This document shows, piece after piece, positions 1 to 7,368 of a stretch of 17,503 bases of DNA. The position numbers and the translations under genes are program-made. The DNA lies in assembly GCA_017381835.1 (NCBI GenBank), contig JAFOBK010000284.1, positions 1-17,503 of the forward strand. Reading direction: 5' to 3'. Within the stretch, counting starts at the first letter, position 1, and each line of letters opens with the position of its first letter. This DNA comes from Oscillospiraceae bacterium. Lineage in GTDB: Bacteria; Bacillota_A; Clostridia; Oscillospirales; Oscillospiraceae. Below the pieces are notes generated by a model. The model was not told the origin of the DNA. It saw only the letters and a program-made list of their open reading frames with translations, and searched no databases.

Positions 1-303
1 CATACCAGAAAGAGCCGCAACAGCGCCCTGTTTGGCAGCATTGTCGGCACACTGGTACTGACCTTTATCGGCAGCCTCTTTAATGCTGTTTACCTGCTGC
101 CCAAGTTCTCCCAGCTCTACGGTATTCCCATGGATGCCATTATTGCTATGGGCGCTGCCATCAACGGCGGCATTACCAATGTCTATTCCTTTGTGATGCT
201 GGCAGTTGCTCCCCTGAATCTGATCAAGGGCACCATGATCTCCACGCTGACCATGCTTCTTTATAAAAAGGTGGCCCGTCCTCTGTTCGGCCGCAATGTC
301 TAA
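1..303 (+). CDS. ECF transporter S component, RibU-like (3' end only)
   Basis: Frame 1 is open from the window edge to the TAA at 301-303, giving the last 100 residues of a hydrophobic protein. Two membrane segments are visible (around ALFGSIVGTLVLTFIGSLF and ITNVYSFVMLAVAPLNLIKG). The tail pattern, APLNLIKG followed by a last helix and the LLYKKVARPLF end, is that of the substrate-binding S components of energy-coupling-factor vitamin transporters, closest in my reading to the riboflavin-type RibU group. Such proteins bind a vitamin in the membrane and pair with a shared EcfT/EcfA module, which is not in this window. The substrate is an inference from the C-terminal third only. The gene ends 10 bases before a strong terminator. 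Confidence 0.75.
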   Translation, partial: HTRKSRNSALFGSIVGTLVLTFIGSLFNAVYLLPKFSQLYGIPMDAIIAMGAAINGGITNVYSFVMLAVAPLNLIKGTMISTLTMLLYKKVARPLFGRNV

Positions 304-313
304 AAGCAAAAAT

Positions 314-339
314 ATCCGGGTGTCGGTTGACACCCGGAT
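314..339. terminator. Bidirectional Rho-independent terminator
   Basis: An 11-bp perfect stem, ATCCGGGTGTC (314-324) with GACACCCGGAT (329-339), closes a GGTT loop. A T-rich tract follows on the plus strand (339-350) and an A-rich tract precedes it, so it can end both the ECF gene (plus) and the membrane-protein gene that stops at 346 (minus). Confidence 0.9.
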
Positions 340-345
340 TTCTTT

Positions 346-1071
346 TTATTCAAGATCTTCCACAATTTCAGCTTCCACCACGGGAATCTCTTCCTCACTG
401 GCTTCCGGTTCTTCCGAAGGCATATCATAAGGAATCTGCTGCTCCGCTGCCGGAGCCCGCTTTGCGGGCATACCTTCATCCGCATTGCTGCAAGCAAATA
501 CGAAGAAGGCCGTAGTTACATTGAAAAGGATGCTCAGCACCAAAAACAGCACATCATTCTTGGGCTTGCAGGAACGGTACAGATCAAAGCAGGCAATGTA
601 GCGGAATACAGCCACAGCGATAAAGATACCCGTTGTGCAGATGTTAAACAGCGCCAGCAGCAGGATTGCCGCAATCGCACTCTCCGGACCTGTCTGAATA
701 GAACTCACGATTGCTCCGATAAAGCTGCCCAGCAGACCGCCACCCAATGCTGCCAGCACAGCGCTCAGAATCAGCAGAACCTTCCGGCGTCCGGTATCCT
801 TCTGCTTCACTACATACTGGTAATGATCGGAAATGCTTCCCAGCAGCCAGTCACTGCCCACAGGGATCCATGCCAGCCAGGCATGGTGAATGCCCCGGCG
901 CTTTGCGATCCGATACACACCTACCGCATTCAGCACATAGCACACCAAGCAGAAGGCCATGCAAACAAGCATCACCAGCAAAATCACTGTAGCCATCAAA
1001 CCGGCTAAGCCAACAACCGCACCTTCTGCAAACTCAGGAAATGTATACTCAAACCCGTAATCATATCCCAT
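346..1071 (-). CDS. Uncharacterised multi-pass membrane protein
   Basis: A 241-residue protein of no recognised function. It has a strongly hydrophobic segment near residues 20-45, a soluble stretch containing the run AWLAWIPVGSDWLLGSISD, then two or three more membrane segments around residues 95-190 and an acidic, glutamate-rich C-terminal tail. The AWLAWIPVG..WLLG pattern is, in my experience, common in unnamed membrane proteins of gut Clostridia. The frame stays open to a GTG at 1080, but that GTG is part of the ribosome site GAAAGAGGTG. The ATG at 1069-1071 sits 6 bases downstream of that site and is the better start. The gene has its own promoter and terminator and is probably monocistronic. 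Confidence 0.75.
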   Translation of the reverse strand: MGYDYGFEYTFPEFAEGAVVGLAGLMATVILLVMLVCMAFCLVCYVLNAVGVYRIAKRRGIHHAWLAWIPVGSDWLLGSISDHYQYVVKQKDTGRRKVLLILSAVLAALGGGLLGSFIGAIVSSIQTGPESAIAAILLLALFNICTTGIFIAVAVFRYIACFDLYRSCKPKNDVLFLVLSILFNVTTAFFVFACSNADEGMPAKRAPAAEQQIPYDMPSEEPEASEEEIPVVEAEIVEDLE

Positions 1072-1104
1072 TTCCAACACCTCTTTCTTTTGAATTTTGA
1101 CATT

Positions 1105-1133
1105 ATTTTACCATGGCAGCTATCCATTTGCAA
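1105..1133 (-). promoter_or_regulatory. Sigma-A-type promoter for the 346-1071 membrane protein
   Basis: On the minus strand TTGCAA (1133-1128) and TAAAAT (1110-1105) are separated by exactly 17 bases, with transcription expected to begin near 1098, about 27 bases before the ATG. It lies just after the gpsA terminator. Confidence 0.65.
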
Positions 1134-1137
1134 ACAA

Positions 1138-1164
1138 AAACTCCCACTTTTACAGTGGGAGTTT
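1138..1164 (-). terminator. Terminator after gpsA
   Basis: CTCCCACT (1141-1148) pairs with AGTGGGAG (1154-1161) around a 5-base loop, extended by three A-T pairs. Read on the minus strand it ends in TTTTTGTTT, nine bases past the gpsA stop codon. Confidence 0.85.
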
Positions 1165-1172
1165 GTAAATAT

Positions 1173-2174
1173 TCAGTGAATGATCTCCGTGGTCTGATCC
1201 CGGGCCATCAGCTTGGCAACCGCAGCCTGGGGATCTGCGCCCTGGTTGACAACCGCATTAACCGCAGCTGCCAGGGGCATTTCTACCTGATATTCCTTCG
1301 CCAGCTTCATAGCAGCAGGCAGCACATTGACGCCTTCCACCACCATGCCCACCTGCTTGATAGCATCAGCAGGTGCTACACCCTGGCCAATCAGAAGGCC
1401 GCAGCGGTTATTACGGCTGTGGATACTGGTAGCGGTAACGATCAGGTCACCGATGCCGGCAAGACCGTAGAAGGTCTGGGGCTTACAGCCCATAGCAGTA
1501 CCCAGGCGAGTGATCTCCGCCATACCGCGGGTGATCAAAGCAGCCTTGGTATTGTCACCGTAACCCAGTCCCAGCGCGATACCGGAAGCCAGGGCCATGA
1601 TATTCTTCATAGCGCCGCACAGCTCCACACCCCGGACATCGTCATTGGTATAGACGCGCATGCAGGTATTGCCGAAGACTTCCTGCACAAACTTTGCCGC
1701 TTCCATATCCGCGCAGGCAGATACGATAGTGGTGGGCAGATCCTTAGCCACCTCTTCTGCATGGGTGGGGCCGGACAGTGCCACCAGTTTAACGGTAGGG
1801 TTCTTCAGTTCATCGGCAATGATCTCCGTCATGGTAAACAGAGTGTCTGCCTCAATACCCTTGGCCACATCCACAATAATTTGGCCGTCCGGAATGTAAG
1901 CAGCCGCATTTCTTGCGGTGGTCCGAACAAAGGGAGAGGGTACCGCAAACAGCAGAATATCCTTATCCCGACACACTTCCTCGATTTGCTTGGTAAACAG
2001 CAGCTGCCCCGGAATCTCCATACCCGGCAGGTTGGGATGGCGACGGGTTGCGGAGAATTCCTCCACCTCGCGGGGCAGCGCCGACCAAACCGTCACTTCG
2101 TTGCCGCTGATGCACAGCATTCTTGCCAGGGCCATGCCCCAGGTACCGGCACCTAAAACACCGATTTTTGTCAT
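1173..2174 (-). CDS. gpsA: Glycerol-3-phosphate dehydrogenase [NAD(P)+]
   Basis: A 333-residue cytosolic enzyme of normal family length. It reduces dihydroxyacetone phosphate to sn-glycerol 3-phosphate, the backbone for phospholipid synthesis. The N-terminal Rossmann fold carries the dinucleotide loop GAGTWG at residues 8-13. LSGPTHAEEV and the catalytic-lysine region GAMKNIMALASGIALGLGYG follow, and then the GDNTKAALITRGMAEI helix of the C-terminal helical domain. The ATG at 2174 begins MTKIGVLGAG directly before the fold. It lies 11 bases downstream of the flavin-reductase-like gene and is probably co-transcribed with it; a terminator follows at 1138-1164. An acyltransferase gene nearby (4531-5808) may use the same product pathway, but it is not in this operon. 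Confidence 0.96.
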   Translation of the reverse strand: MTKIGVLGAGTWGMALARMLCISGNEVTVWSALPREVEEFSATRRHPNLPGMEIPGQLLFTKQIEEVCRDKDILLFAVPSPFVRTTARNAAAYIPDGQIIVDVAKGIEADTLFTMTEIIADELKNPTVKLVALSGPTHAEEVAKDLPTTIVSACADMEAAKFVQEVFGNTCMRVYTNDDVRGVELCGAMKNIMALASGIALGLGYGDNTKAALITRGMAEITRLGTAMGCKPQTFYGLAGIGDLIVTATSIHSRNNRCGLLIGQGVAPADAIKQVGMVVEGVNVLPAAMKLAKEYQVEMPLAAAVNAVVNQGADPQAAVAKLMARDQTTEIIH

Positions 2175-2185
2175 AGCAAACTTCC

Positions 2186-2713
2186 TTACTCTTCGATAAT
2201 ATATGCTGCCAGGACCTCACCGTAATAGGCGGTGTGGAAATCACCGTCATCGTGGGTACCGGGCTTATAATAGCGCAGGCGCTTATCTTCGTCCAGCTTA
2301 CTCAGATCCTGATCCTGCTGATAGACCACCCGACACTCCAGTGTCAGGGGCAGTTCCTTGATACCGGGAACAGAAATCACATCCGGCTCTTCCAGATGCA
2401 GATCCAGTTCCTTGATCTTATCCACATCCCGGCCGGACTTGCTGCCGCAGAAACCCAGGATCTGCTTTCTGTCCATGTCCTTCAGAGGGACATTGATGGT
2501 AAATTCACCGTTTTTATCAAGCAATGCCTTGGTATGGCGGCTCTGACGCACAAACACAGTAAACAGCGGTTTCTTCCACTCTACACCCAGTGTGCCCCAG
2601 CCGATGGTCATGGTATTTACTTCTCCATCTGCCTTGGTCGTCACCAGAGCGGCAGTTCCCACCTGCTCCAGAATCTGACCGGCATATTCCCACAGATTGA
2701 TGTACTTCTTCAT
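2186..2713 (-). CDS. Flavin reductase family protein (FMN-binding split barrel)
   Basis: A 175-residue soluble protein with the pattern of the flavin reductase-like family: an ALVTTK.DG.VNTMTIGWGT segment near residues 22-43, then PLFTVFVRQSRHT, then FTINVPL. These line the FMN site in related proteins. Members bind FMN and either reduce flavins with NAD(P)H or serve as flavoproteins of unknown substrate, so the exact reaction cannot be read here. An ATG at 2719 exists, but it is only two bases from the GGAGG ribosome site. The ATG at 2711-2713 has an 8-base spacing and is preferred. It is the first gene of a two-gene operon with gpsA. Confidence 0.85.
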   Translation of the reverse strand: MKKYINLWEYAGQILEQVGTAALVTTKADGEVNTMTIGWGTLGVEWKKPLFTVFVRQSRHTKALLDKNGEFTINVPLKDMDRKQILGFCGSKSGRDVDKIKELDLHLEEPDVISVPGIKELPLTLECRVVYQQDQDLSKLDEDKRLRYYKPGTHDDGDFHTAYYGEVLAAYIIEE

Positions 2714-2746
2714 AAGCATTCCCTCCGGAATTCAGAATTTTGTACC

Positions 2747-2775
2747 ATCATACTCCGAAACGGTAAAATTTGCAA
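2747..2775 (-). promoter_or_regulatory. Promoter for flavin reductase-gpsA operon
   Basis: On the minus strand TTGCAA (2775-2770), a 17-base spacer and TATGAT (2752-2747). The start codon lies about 34 bases beyond the -10 box. Confidence 0.65.
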
Positions 2776-2807
2776 GCGGCTTTTGCCGAAGAAGATACCG
2801 GATTCTA

Positions 2808-2836
2808 TTGACAAAGTGTAAATTTTTGCCTAAACT
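2808..2836 (+). promoter_or_regulatory. Promoter for YitT-like/azlCD operon
   Basis: A consensus TTGACA (2808-2813), a 17-base spacer and TAAACT (2831-2836), divergent from the promoter at 2747-2775. The leader to the GTG at 2870 is short, about 27 bases. Confidence 0.7.
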
Positions 2837-2869
2837 GTTAGGGAAATTCTGTATTTCGAGGTATTTTTC

Positions 2870-3487
2870 GTGTTTCGCAGTTTAACCTTCAAGACAGTAT
2901 GCCTGTCGCTGCTGGGCAGCGCCATCCTGGCATTCGGCCTTTATAATGTCCACGCATTCTCCGGGGTGACAGAAGGCGGTCAATTGGGACTGACCCTGCT
3001 GCTTGACCACTGGTTTCATATTTCTCCCGCATTTTCCACCGCTGTCATCAATGTGATCTGCTACTGGATCGGCTGGAAAGCCCTGGGTAAATCTTTTATT
3101 GCCCACTCCGCTGTGGCCACCGGCGGTTTTTCCCTGATCTATTGGATCTGTCAGCAGTTTCCCCCGCTTTGGCCTAATCTCGCTAATTATCCTTTGGCTG
3201 CGGCGGTGCTGGGCGCTTGCTTTGTCGGTCTGGGCTGCGGCCTTTGCGTAAGAGTCGGCGGCGCTGCCTGCGGTGACGACGGACTTGCCATGAGCATCAG
3301 TGATAAGCTGAATATCAAAATCGAGTATGTGTATTTCTTCTTCGATTTTACCATTCTCACCCTATCGCTGACTTATATCCCCATTGGGCGGATTCTCTAT
3401 TCCCTGGTAACCGTGATGATTTCCAGTAAAATCGTAGGTCTTGTCCAGCGGTTTCAATTTCCCAAAAAGGAGAGAACACATGCATAA
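2870..3487 (+). CDS. YitT-like membrane protein (membrane domain only)
   Basis: A 205-residue integral membrane protein with about five hydrophobic segments (roughly residues 8-30, 52-72, 78-95, 108-132 and 150-190). The order of glycine-rich helices, the GVTEGGQLGLTLLLDHWF stretch and the short GDDGLAMSISD segment resemble the YitT/DUF161 family, whose function is unsettled. Typical YitT proteins run to about 280 residues with a soluble C-terminal domain (DUF2179) that this one lacks. The start is GTG at 2870, preceded by GAGGT at 2858-2862. It overlaps azlC by 8 bases, so the three genes are translationally coupled. The coupling suggests a link to amino-acid export, which is inference only. 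Confidence 0.75.
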   Translation: MFRSLTFKTVCLSLLGSAILAFGLYNVHAFSGVTEGGQLGLTLLLDHWFHISPAFSTAVINVICYWIGWKALGKSFIAHSAVATGGFSLIYWICQQFPPLWPNLANYPLAAAVLGACFVGLGCGLCVRVGGAACGDDGLAMSISDKLNIKIEYVYFFFDFTILTLSLTYIPIGRILYSLVTVMISSKIVGLVQRFQFPKKERTHA

Positions 3488-4181
3488 AAAAGCTCTGAAA
3501 ACCGTTTTCCTGGATACGGTTCCCGTAATGACCGGATATCTGTTCCTGGGTATCAGCTTCGGTATCCTGCTGCAGGAAGCCGGTTACGGCCTGCCCTGGG
3601 CATTCTCCATGGCGCTGTTTATGTACGCTGGCTCTGCCCAGTTTTTGTCCGTAAGTCTGCTGGCAAACCACGCTTCCATTCTCTCCTCTGCCATTGCGGT
3701 GTTTCTTCTGAATGCCCGTCACATCTTCTACGGCATTTCCCTGATTGACGCCTACAAGGACACAGGCAAGAAGAAGCCTTATCTGATTTTCGCCCTCACC
3801 GACGAGACTTACTCTTTGGTCACCCAAAACCAGCCTCCCGAAGGTATGAAGCGCCACACCTATTGCTTCCTGGTTTCTCTCTTTGACCATATCTATTGGG
3901 TGGCCGGCTGTGTGATTGGATCTGTCGCCGGTAACTTTATTCCCATCAGCTTTGAGGGCATTGAATTTGTGCTGACCGCTCTGTTTGTAACCTTGTTCAC
4001 CGAGCAGTGGCTTTCTAATAAAAATCATTTTCCTGCTGTGGTGGGTGTTGTTTCCACAGTGCTGTGCCTGGTGATCTTCGGCAAGGATATTTTCCTGATC
4101 CCCTCCATGGTGCTGATCGCTGTTCTTATCACCACCACCCGGAAAACCGGCAAGCGGAAGGAGGATGAGGTAAATGCATGA
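3480..4181 (+). CDS. azlC: AzlC family branched-chain amino acid exporter, large subunit
   Basis: A 233-residue membrane protein. AzlC and AzlD together form an exporter of branched-chain amino acids (shown for BrnFE in Corynebacterium; AzlCD in Bacillus is linked to azaleucine resistance). Family hallmarks are visible: GYLFLGISFGILLQEAG, then FMYAGSAQFLSVSLL, then LLNARHIFYGISL, and TDETYSL near residue 105. The frame is open further upstream, but AAGGAG at 3467-3472 lies 7 bases before the ATG at 3480. It overlaps the YitT-like gene by 8 bases and azlD by 8 bases, so the three form one coupled operon. Confidence 0.93.
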   Translation: MHKKALKTVFLDTVPVMTGYLFLGISFGILLQEAGYGLPWAFSMALFMYAGSAQFLSVSLLANHASILSSAIAVFLLNARHIFYGISLIDAYKDTGKKKPYLIFALTDETYSLVTQNQPPEGMKRHTYCFLVSLFDHIYWVAGCVIGSVAGNFIPISFEGIEFVLTALFVTLFTEQWLSNKNHFPAVVGVVSTVLCLVIFGKDIFLIPSMVLIAVLITTTRKTGKRKEDEVNA

Positions 4182-4491
4182 TATTCTTCTGATCACCGCA
4201 GCGGTTTTGGTCACCATGTCCACCCGTTTTATCCCCTTTCTGATTTTCGGTGAAAAGCGGAAAACACCTGCCATCATCGAATATTTGGGTACGGTTCTCC
4301 CCTGCGCCATTATGGGCATGCTGGTGGTATACTGCCTGAAGGATATTTCTTTCCTGGCATCCCCCTTCGGTATCCCGGAGATCATCTCCTGTATCGTTGT
4401 GGCCGCACTCCATATTTGGAAGCGCAATTCCCTTTTGAGCATCGGCGGCGGCACAGTATGCTATATGCTGCTGGTACAACTGGTCTTTTAA
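4174..4491 (+). CDS. azlD: AzlD family branched-chain amino acid transport protein, small subunit
   Basis: A 105-residue protein with four hydrophobic segments, the usual size for AzlD, the small partner of AzlC. The opening ITAAVLVTMSTRFIPFLIF contains the family's T.. .RF.PF motif, and GTVLPCAIMGMLVVYCL and ALHIWKRNSLLSIGGGTVCYML follow the family order. The ATG at 4174 lies inside the end of azlC, with AAGGAGG at 4158-4164 as ribosome site. It is the last gene of the operon and is followed by a strong terminator. Confidence 0.92.
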   Translation: MHDILLITAAVLVTMSTRFIPFLIFGEKRKTPAIIEYLGTVLPCAIMGMLVVYCLKDISFLASPFGIPEIISCIVVAALHIWKRNSLLSIGGGTVCYMLLVQLVF

Positions 4492-4498
4492 ACGCAAA

Positions 4499-4524
4499 AC
4501 ACCCGGCTGGAAACAGCCGGGTGT
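4499..4524. terminator. Bidirectional Rho-independent terminator
   Basis: An 11-bp stem, ACACCCGGCTG (4499-4509) with CAGCCGGGTGT (4514-4524), has a GAAA tetraloop and a T6 run on the plus strand. AAAA on its 5' side makes it work for the minus-strand acyltransferase gene as well. Confidence 0.92.
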
Positions 4525-4530
4525 TTTTTA

Positions 4531-5808
4531 TCAGGTAATTTTCATTTTTTCTTTCTTCTGGGCCATGGTGCGCTGATAGATTTCCTCTGTAGCAAAGGAG
4601 AGTTTGGTGATCACATTGGACTTTGTGGGACGGCAATAGAAAGAATCGTTTTCCGTAGAAATATCCACATAGTCGCACTTATCAATGGGGCCAAAGTCAT
4701 ACTCCACATGGAGACTGTTGCTTTGCGCGGGTTCTCGTTGGATATAATAGCGCTCACCCCGGTAGAAGCCTTCCAGCCGGAAGCCGTTTTCCGCATCATG
4801 GGTCAGCTTGGCCTTGCCCAGGGGGATATAGCGGTATACTCTGGGCAGGGAGAATACTTCTACTTCATCTTCAAAGGAGTAGGTTCCTTCCTCAATCTGC
4901 TTTCTCACCTGCTGCCGCTCCCATTCGAACCAGTCAGGGATATGGTCGAACTCTGTCTCTCCGCTTAACGCTCTCAGTTCACCGGTTTCCTCCCAGTTCC
5001 AGCGTTTGCCGCAGGCAGTACAGAACAGTTCTGTGCCCTTGGAGTCCATTTTAGACTCTGCCATACAATGGGGACATTGGTAGAGCACCTTGTGCAGACC
5101 CTCAGCACGATAAGATTCGGTGATGCGGATGCCTGCCTCCTTCTGATAACGGTAATCATCGTAGGTCAGTTCTTTCTTCAGCAGGGCATTGATCTCAGCT
5201 ACGGACATCTGGGCAATTTGCTCCGGTGTCAGGATTTTCTTGACGGTGGTATACAGCGGCACCTTGCGCTTTTTCCGGAAATTCCAGAAGGGTGCGTACA
5301 GATGGTTACCATGGTGAACCACCGCCACCACCGGCACCTTGTTCATCTTGATCAGCTTGCCCAGGGAATCCGGCAGGAATGCAGTGGTTCCGCAGGGAGA
5401 GTAGCGAGCCTCCGGATACATAGCCAGGATATCGCCCCGCTGCAGAACTTTGCGGATAGATTTCACCAGGTGGGTATCGGTGGTGAATTTCCGGGTGGCA
5501 ATGGCGCCGATCCATTCCAGCAGGAAGAACTTGACCACATAGCCGTCGATACTGACCACATTGCTGACCGGATCCGGCCAGGTAGCTGTGGCTGTCAGTT
5601 CAAAGTCGATGAAGTGCATGTGGTTGCTCAGCAGCATATAGGGCGCACGAACGCCCTCCATATCAATTTTCTCCACTTTGTATTTTTTGCCGATCAAAGC
5701 AATTTTGGATAAAAACAGAATCAGCCAGGTCCAGAATTTACCCTGGTGCATAGGGTATCTGGCGGTTTTATAGCGCCGCTTATTGCGGTAATTTACATCA
5801 ATATTCAT
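4531..5808 (-). CDS. PlsC-like lysophospholipid acyltransferase with C-terminal zinc ribbon
   Basis: A 425-residue protein. The N-terminal half is a PlsC-type acyltransferase domain. After a hydrophobic stretch (residues 26-40) it has the catalytic NHxxxxD box as NHMHFID (62-68), and YPEARYSPCG (131-140) in place of the usual FPEGTRS block. Next comes PVVAVVHHG. Such enzymes transfer a fatty acyl chain to lysophospholipid at the membrane; the acceptor here is unknown. The C-terminal part is additional: CPHC (245-248) and CTAC (263-266) form a four-cysteine zinc ribbon, followed by about 150 residues I do not recognise. The start ATG has AGAGG 8 bases upstream. It is monocistronic, with its own promoter and shared terminator. 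Confidence 0.85.
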   Translation of the reverse strand: MNIDVNYRNKRRYKTARYPMHQGKFWTWLILFLSKIALIGKKYKVEKIDMEGVRAPYMLLSNHMHFIDFELTATATWPDPVSNVVSIDGYVVKFFLLEWIGAIATRKFTTDTHLVKSIRKVLQRGDILAMYPEARYSPCGTTAFLPDSLGKLIKMNKVPVVAVVHHGNHLYAPFWNFRKKRKVPLYTTVKKILTPEQIAQMSVAEINALLKKELTYDDYRYQKEAGIRITESYRAEGLHKVLYQCPHCMAESKMDSKGTELFCTACGKRWNWEETGELRALSGETEFDHIPDWFEWERQQVRKQIEEGTYSFEDEVEVFSLPRVYRYIPLGKAKLTHDAENGFRLEGFYRGERYYIQREPAQSNSLHVEYDFGPIDKCDYVDISTENDSFYCRPTKSNVITKLSFATEEIYQRTMAQKKEKMKIT

Positions 5809-5834
5809 AGGATCAGCCTCTCTTTCTCGGAAAG

Positions 5835-5863
5835 ATTGTAAAGGATATTTGAGAAAAAGGCAA
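5835..5863 (-). promoter_or_regulatory. Promoter for the acyltransferase gene
   Basis: On the minus strand TTGCCT (5863-5858), a 17-base spacer and TACAAT (5840-5835), about 27 bases before the ATG at 5808. Confidence 0.7.
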
Positions 5864-5883
5864 GAATTTTCCTGTTTTTTCCC

Positions 5884-5913
5884 TTGCTAAAGTTTTGGAA
5901 TCAGTGGTACAAT
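5884..5913 (+). promoter_or_regulatory. Promoter for the alpha/beta hydrolase gene
   Basis: TTGCTA (5884-5889), an 18-base spacer and TACAAT (5908-5913), just before the AGGAG ribosome site at 5929-5933. It is divergent from the acyltransferase promoter. Confidence 0.65.
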
Positions 5914-5941
5914 ATGGAAAACCTTTTCAGGAGTGAGAAAT

Positions 5942-6886
5942 TTGATTCTACTTTGGACAATCGCAGCAATTCTTGTACTGATTCTGCTTGCTGCTTTTAT
6001 TTGTTTTTATCTGGCTTTCTTTGTACCCAAGCACGGCCCTATCGCCATCGACGACTATTCAATCCCCGAAGGTGAGATCTACGAAGTCTTTCGGGATCAG
6101 ATGGTTGGCTGGATGAAGGAAGTCCGGGCTATGCCCCATGAAGATGTGTATATCACATCCTTTGACGGATTGAAACTCCATGGCCGCTACTACGAATATG
6201 CCCCCGGCGCACCTATGGAACTGATGTTCCACGGTTATCGGGGTAACGCGGACCGGGATCTGTGCGGCGGTGTGCAGCGCTGTTTTGCCTTAAAGCGCAG
6301 TGCCCTGGTGGTAGACCAGCGGGCCAGCGCCGGCAGTGACGGCAATGTGATCACCTTCGGTATCAAAGAGCATCGGGATTGCCGGGCATGGGTGGATTTC
6401 GCTGTAAAAAAGTTCGGCCCTGATGTAAAGATCATTCTCACCGGTATCTCCATGGGCGCTTCCACGGTGCTGATGGCCGCGGGTGAACCCCTTCCTGCGC
6501 AGGTAAAGGGTGTGCTGGCTGACTGCGGTTTTTCCTCTGCCAAGGCAATCATCCATAAAGTGATCCGGCAGTTAAAGCTGCCCCCCAAGCTGGTCTATCC
6601 CTTTATTCGCCTGGGTGCTATTCTTTACGGCGGTTTTGACCCGGAGTGTTACTCCGCCGTAGAAGCCGTGAAACACGCCACTTTGCCTACGATTTTCTTC
6701 CACGGTGCTGACGATGATTTTGTTCCCGCGGAAATGAGCCAGGAAAACTTTGATGCCTGCGCCGCCAAAAAAGAGCTGGTGACCATTGACGGTGCCGGAC
6801 ACGGATTGAGCTATCCGGTAGATCCGGAAGGCTATCTACAGGCACTTCGTGACTTTTTTGGTCCGGAACTATCCGCAAAAGAATAA
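5942..6886 (+). CDS. Membrane-anchored alpha/beta hydrolase
   Basis: A 314-residue serine hydrolase with one N-terminal membrane anchor (residues 1-27, no clear cleavage site), so it probably sits at the membrane with the catalytic domain outside. Catalytic features: the oxyanion region MFHGYRGNADRD (95-106), nucleophile Ser170 in GISMG, likely acid Asp258 in HGADDDFVP, and His287 in GAGHG. This is the general pattern of YqkD/BEM46-type esterase-like hydrolases; the substrate is unknown. Two starts are possible. GTG at 5933 is inside the ribosome site itself, whereas TTG at 5942 sits 8 bases after AGGAG (5929-5933) and is preferred. It is monocistronic, with a promoter in front and a terminator behind. 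Confidence 0.85.
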   Translation: MILLWTIAAILVLILLAAFICFYLAFFVPKHGPIAIDDYSIPEGEIYEVFRDQMVGWMKEVRAMPHEDVYITSFDGLKLHGRYYEYAPGAPMELMFHGYRGNADRDLCGGVQRCFALKRSALVVDQRASAGSDGNVITFGIKEHRDCRAWVDFAVKKFGPDVKIILTGISMGASTVLMAAGEPLPAQVKGVLADCGFSSAKAIIHKVIRQLKLPPKLVYPFIRLGAILYGGFDPECYSAVEAVKHATLPTIFFHGADDDFVPAEMSQENFDACAAKKELVTIDGAGHGLSYPVDPEGYLQALRDFFGPELSAKE

Positions 6887-6889
6887 GAA

Positions 6890-6916
6890 AAACCGGCTGG
6901 GAATACCAGCCGGTTT
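6890..6916. terminator. Bidirectional Rho-independent terminator
   Basis: An 11-bp stem, AAACCGGCTGG (6890-6900) with CCAGCCGGTTT (6906-6916), around GAATA. It lies between the convergent hydrolase (ends 6886) and Nudix (ends 6919) genes and closes the four-gene minus-strand operon. Confidence 0.88.
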
Positions 6917-6918
6917 CA

Positions 6919-7368
6919 TTATTTCAGAACCACATTCCAATCACTGCCGTCAACCACATACTGAAACTCCGTCAGGTCATCCTGATCAAAAACTTTCAGC
7001 ATATCCATAAAATCGCTGACTGTATGGATATTCGGCAGTTCTTTTCTTGGAATCCACTCCATTTTCCCTTCCTCGGAAGAAATGAGGTTTCCTTCAAATA
7101 CATCTGTTTTAAAGAAAAACACCAAATATCTGCCACCATCAATGGGGAACTGCTTGATGCCGCATAAGCGAGGATGCAAAACCGTCAAACCGGTTTCCTC
7201 CCGCATTTCCCGAATAACGGAGTCTACAATGGATTCCCCCGGTTCCACATGTCCACCGGGAAAGCAATAGCCACGCCAATCGGTCTTTACCCGATTCTGC
7301 AGCAGCAGTTCTTCGCCCCTATGGATCATGCACAGGGTGGTTAACTCCACGCTTTCGGTTCTGCTCAC
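6919..7368 (-). CDS. Nudix hydrolase (MutT-like)
   Basis: A 149-residue soluble enzyme with a complete Nudix box at residues 39-61: Gly39, Glu45, then REMREETGL (53-61) with the metal-binding glutamates. Nudix enzymes split a nucleoside diphosphate linked to another group; members act on 8-oxo-dGTP, ADP-ribose, NADH and others, and the box alone does not tell which. The frame extends to a TTG at 7383, but GTG at 7366-7368 lies 8 bases after GGGAG and overlaps the stop of the preceding gene as GTGA. That start is therefore preferred and implies translational coupling. It is the last gene of the TIR operon, where an enzyme able to remove a nucleotide product would make sense. Confidence 0.88.
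   Translation of the reverse strand: MSRTESVELTTLCMIHRGEELLLQNRVKTDWRGYCFPGGHVEPGESIVDSVIREMREETGLTVLHPRLCGIKQFPIDGGRYLVFFFKTDVFEGNLISSEEGKMEWIPRKELPNIHTVSDFMDMLKVFDQDDLTEFQYVVDGSDWNVVLK

Noticed and set aside
1113..2156. 347-codon plus-strand open frame
   Set aside because: It is antisense to gpsA, whose protein is unmistakable; the plus-strand translation has no family pattern.
3357..4454. 365-codon minus-strand open frame
   Set aside because: It lies across the YitT-like, azlC and azlD genes in antisense and reads as low-complexity Gly/His/Gln-rich shadow sequence.
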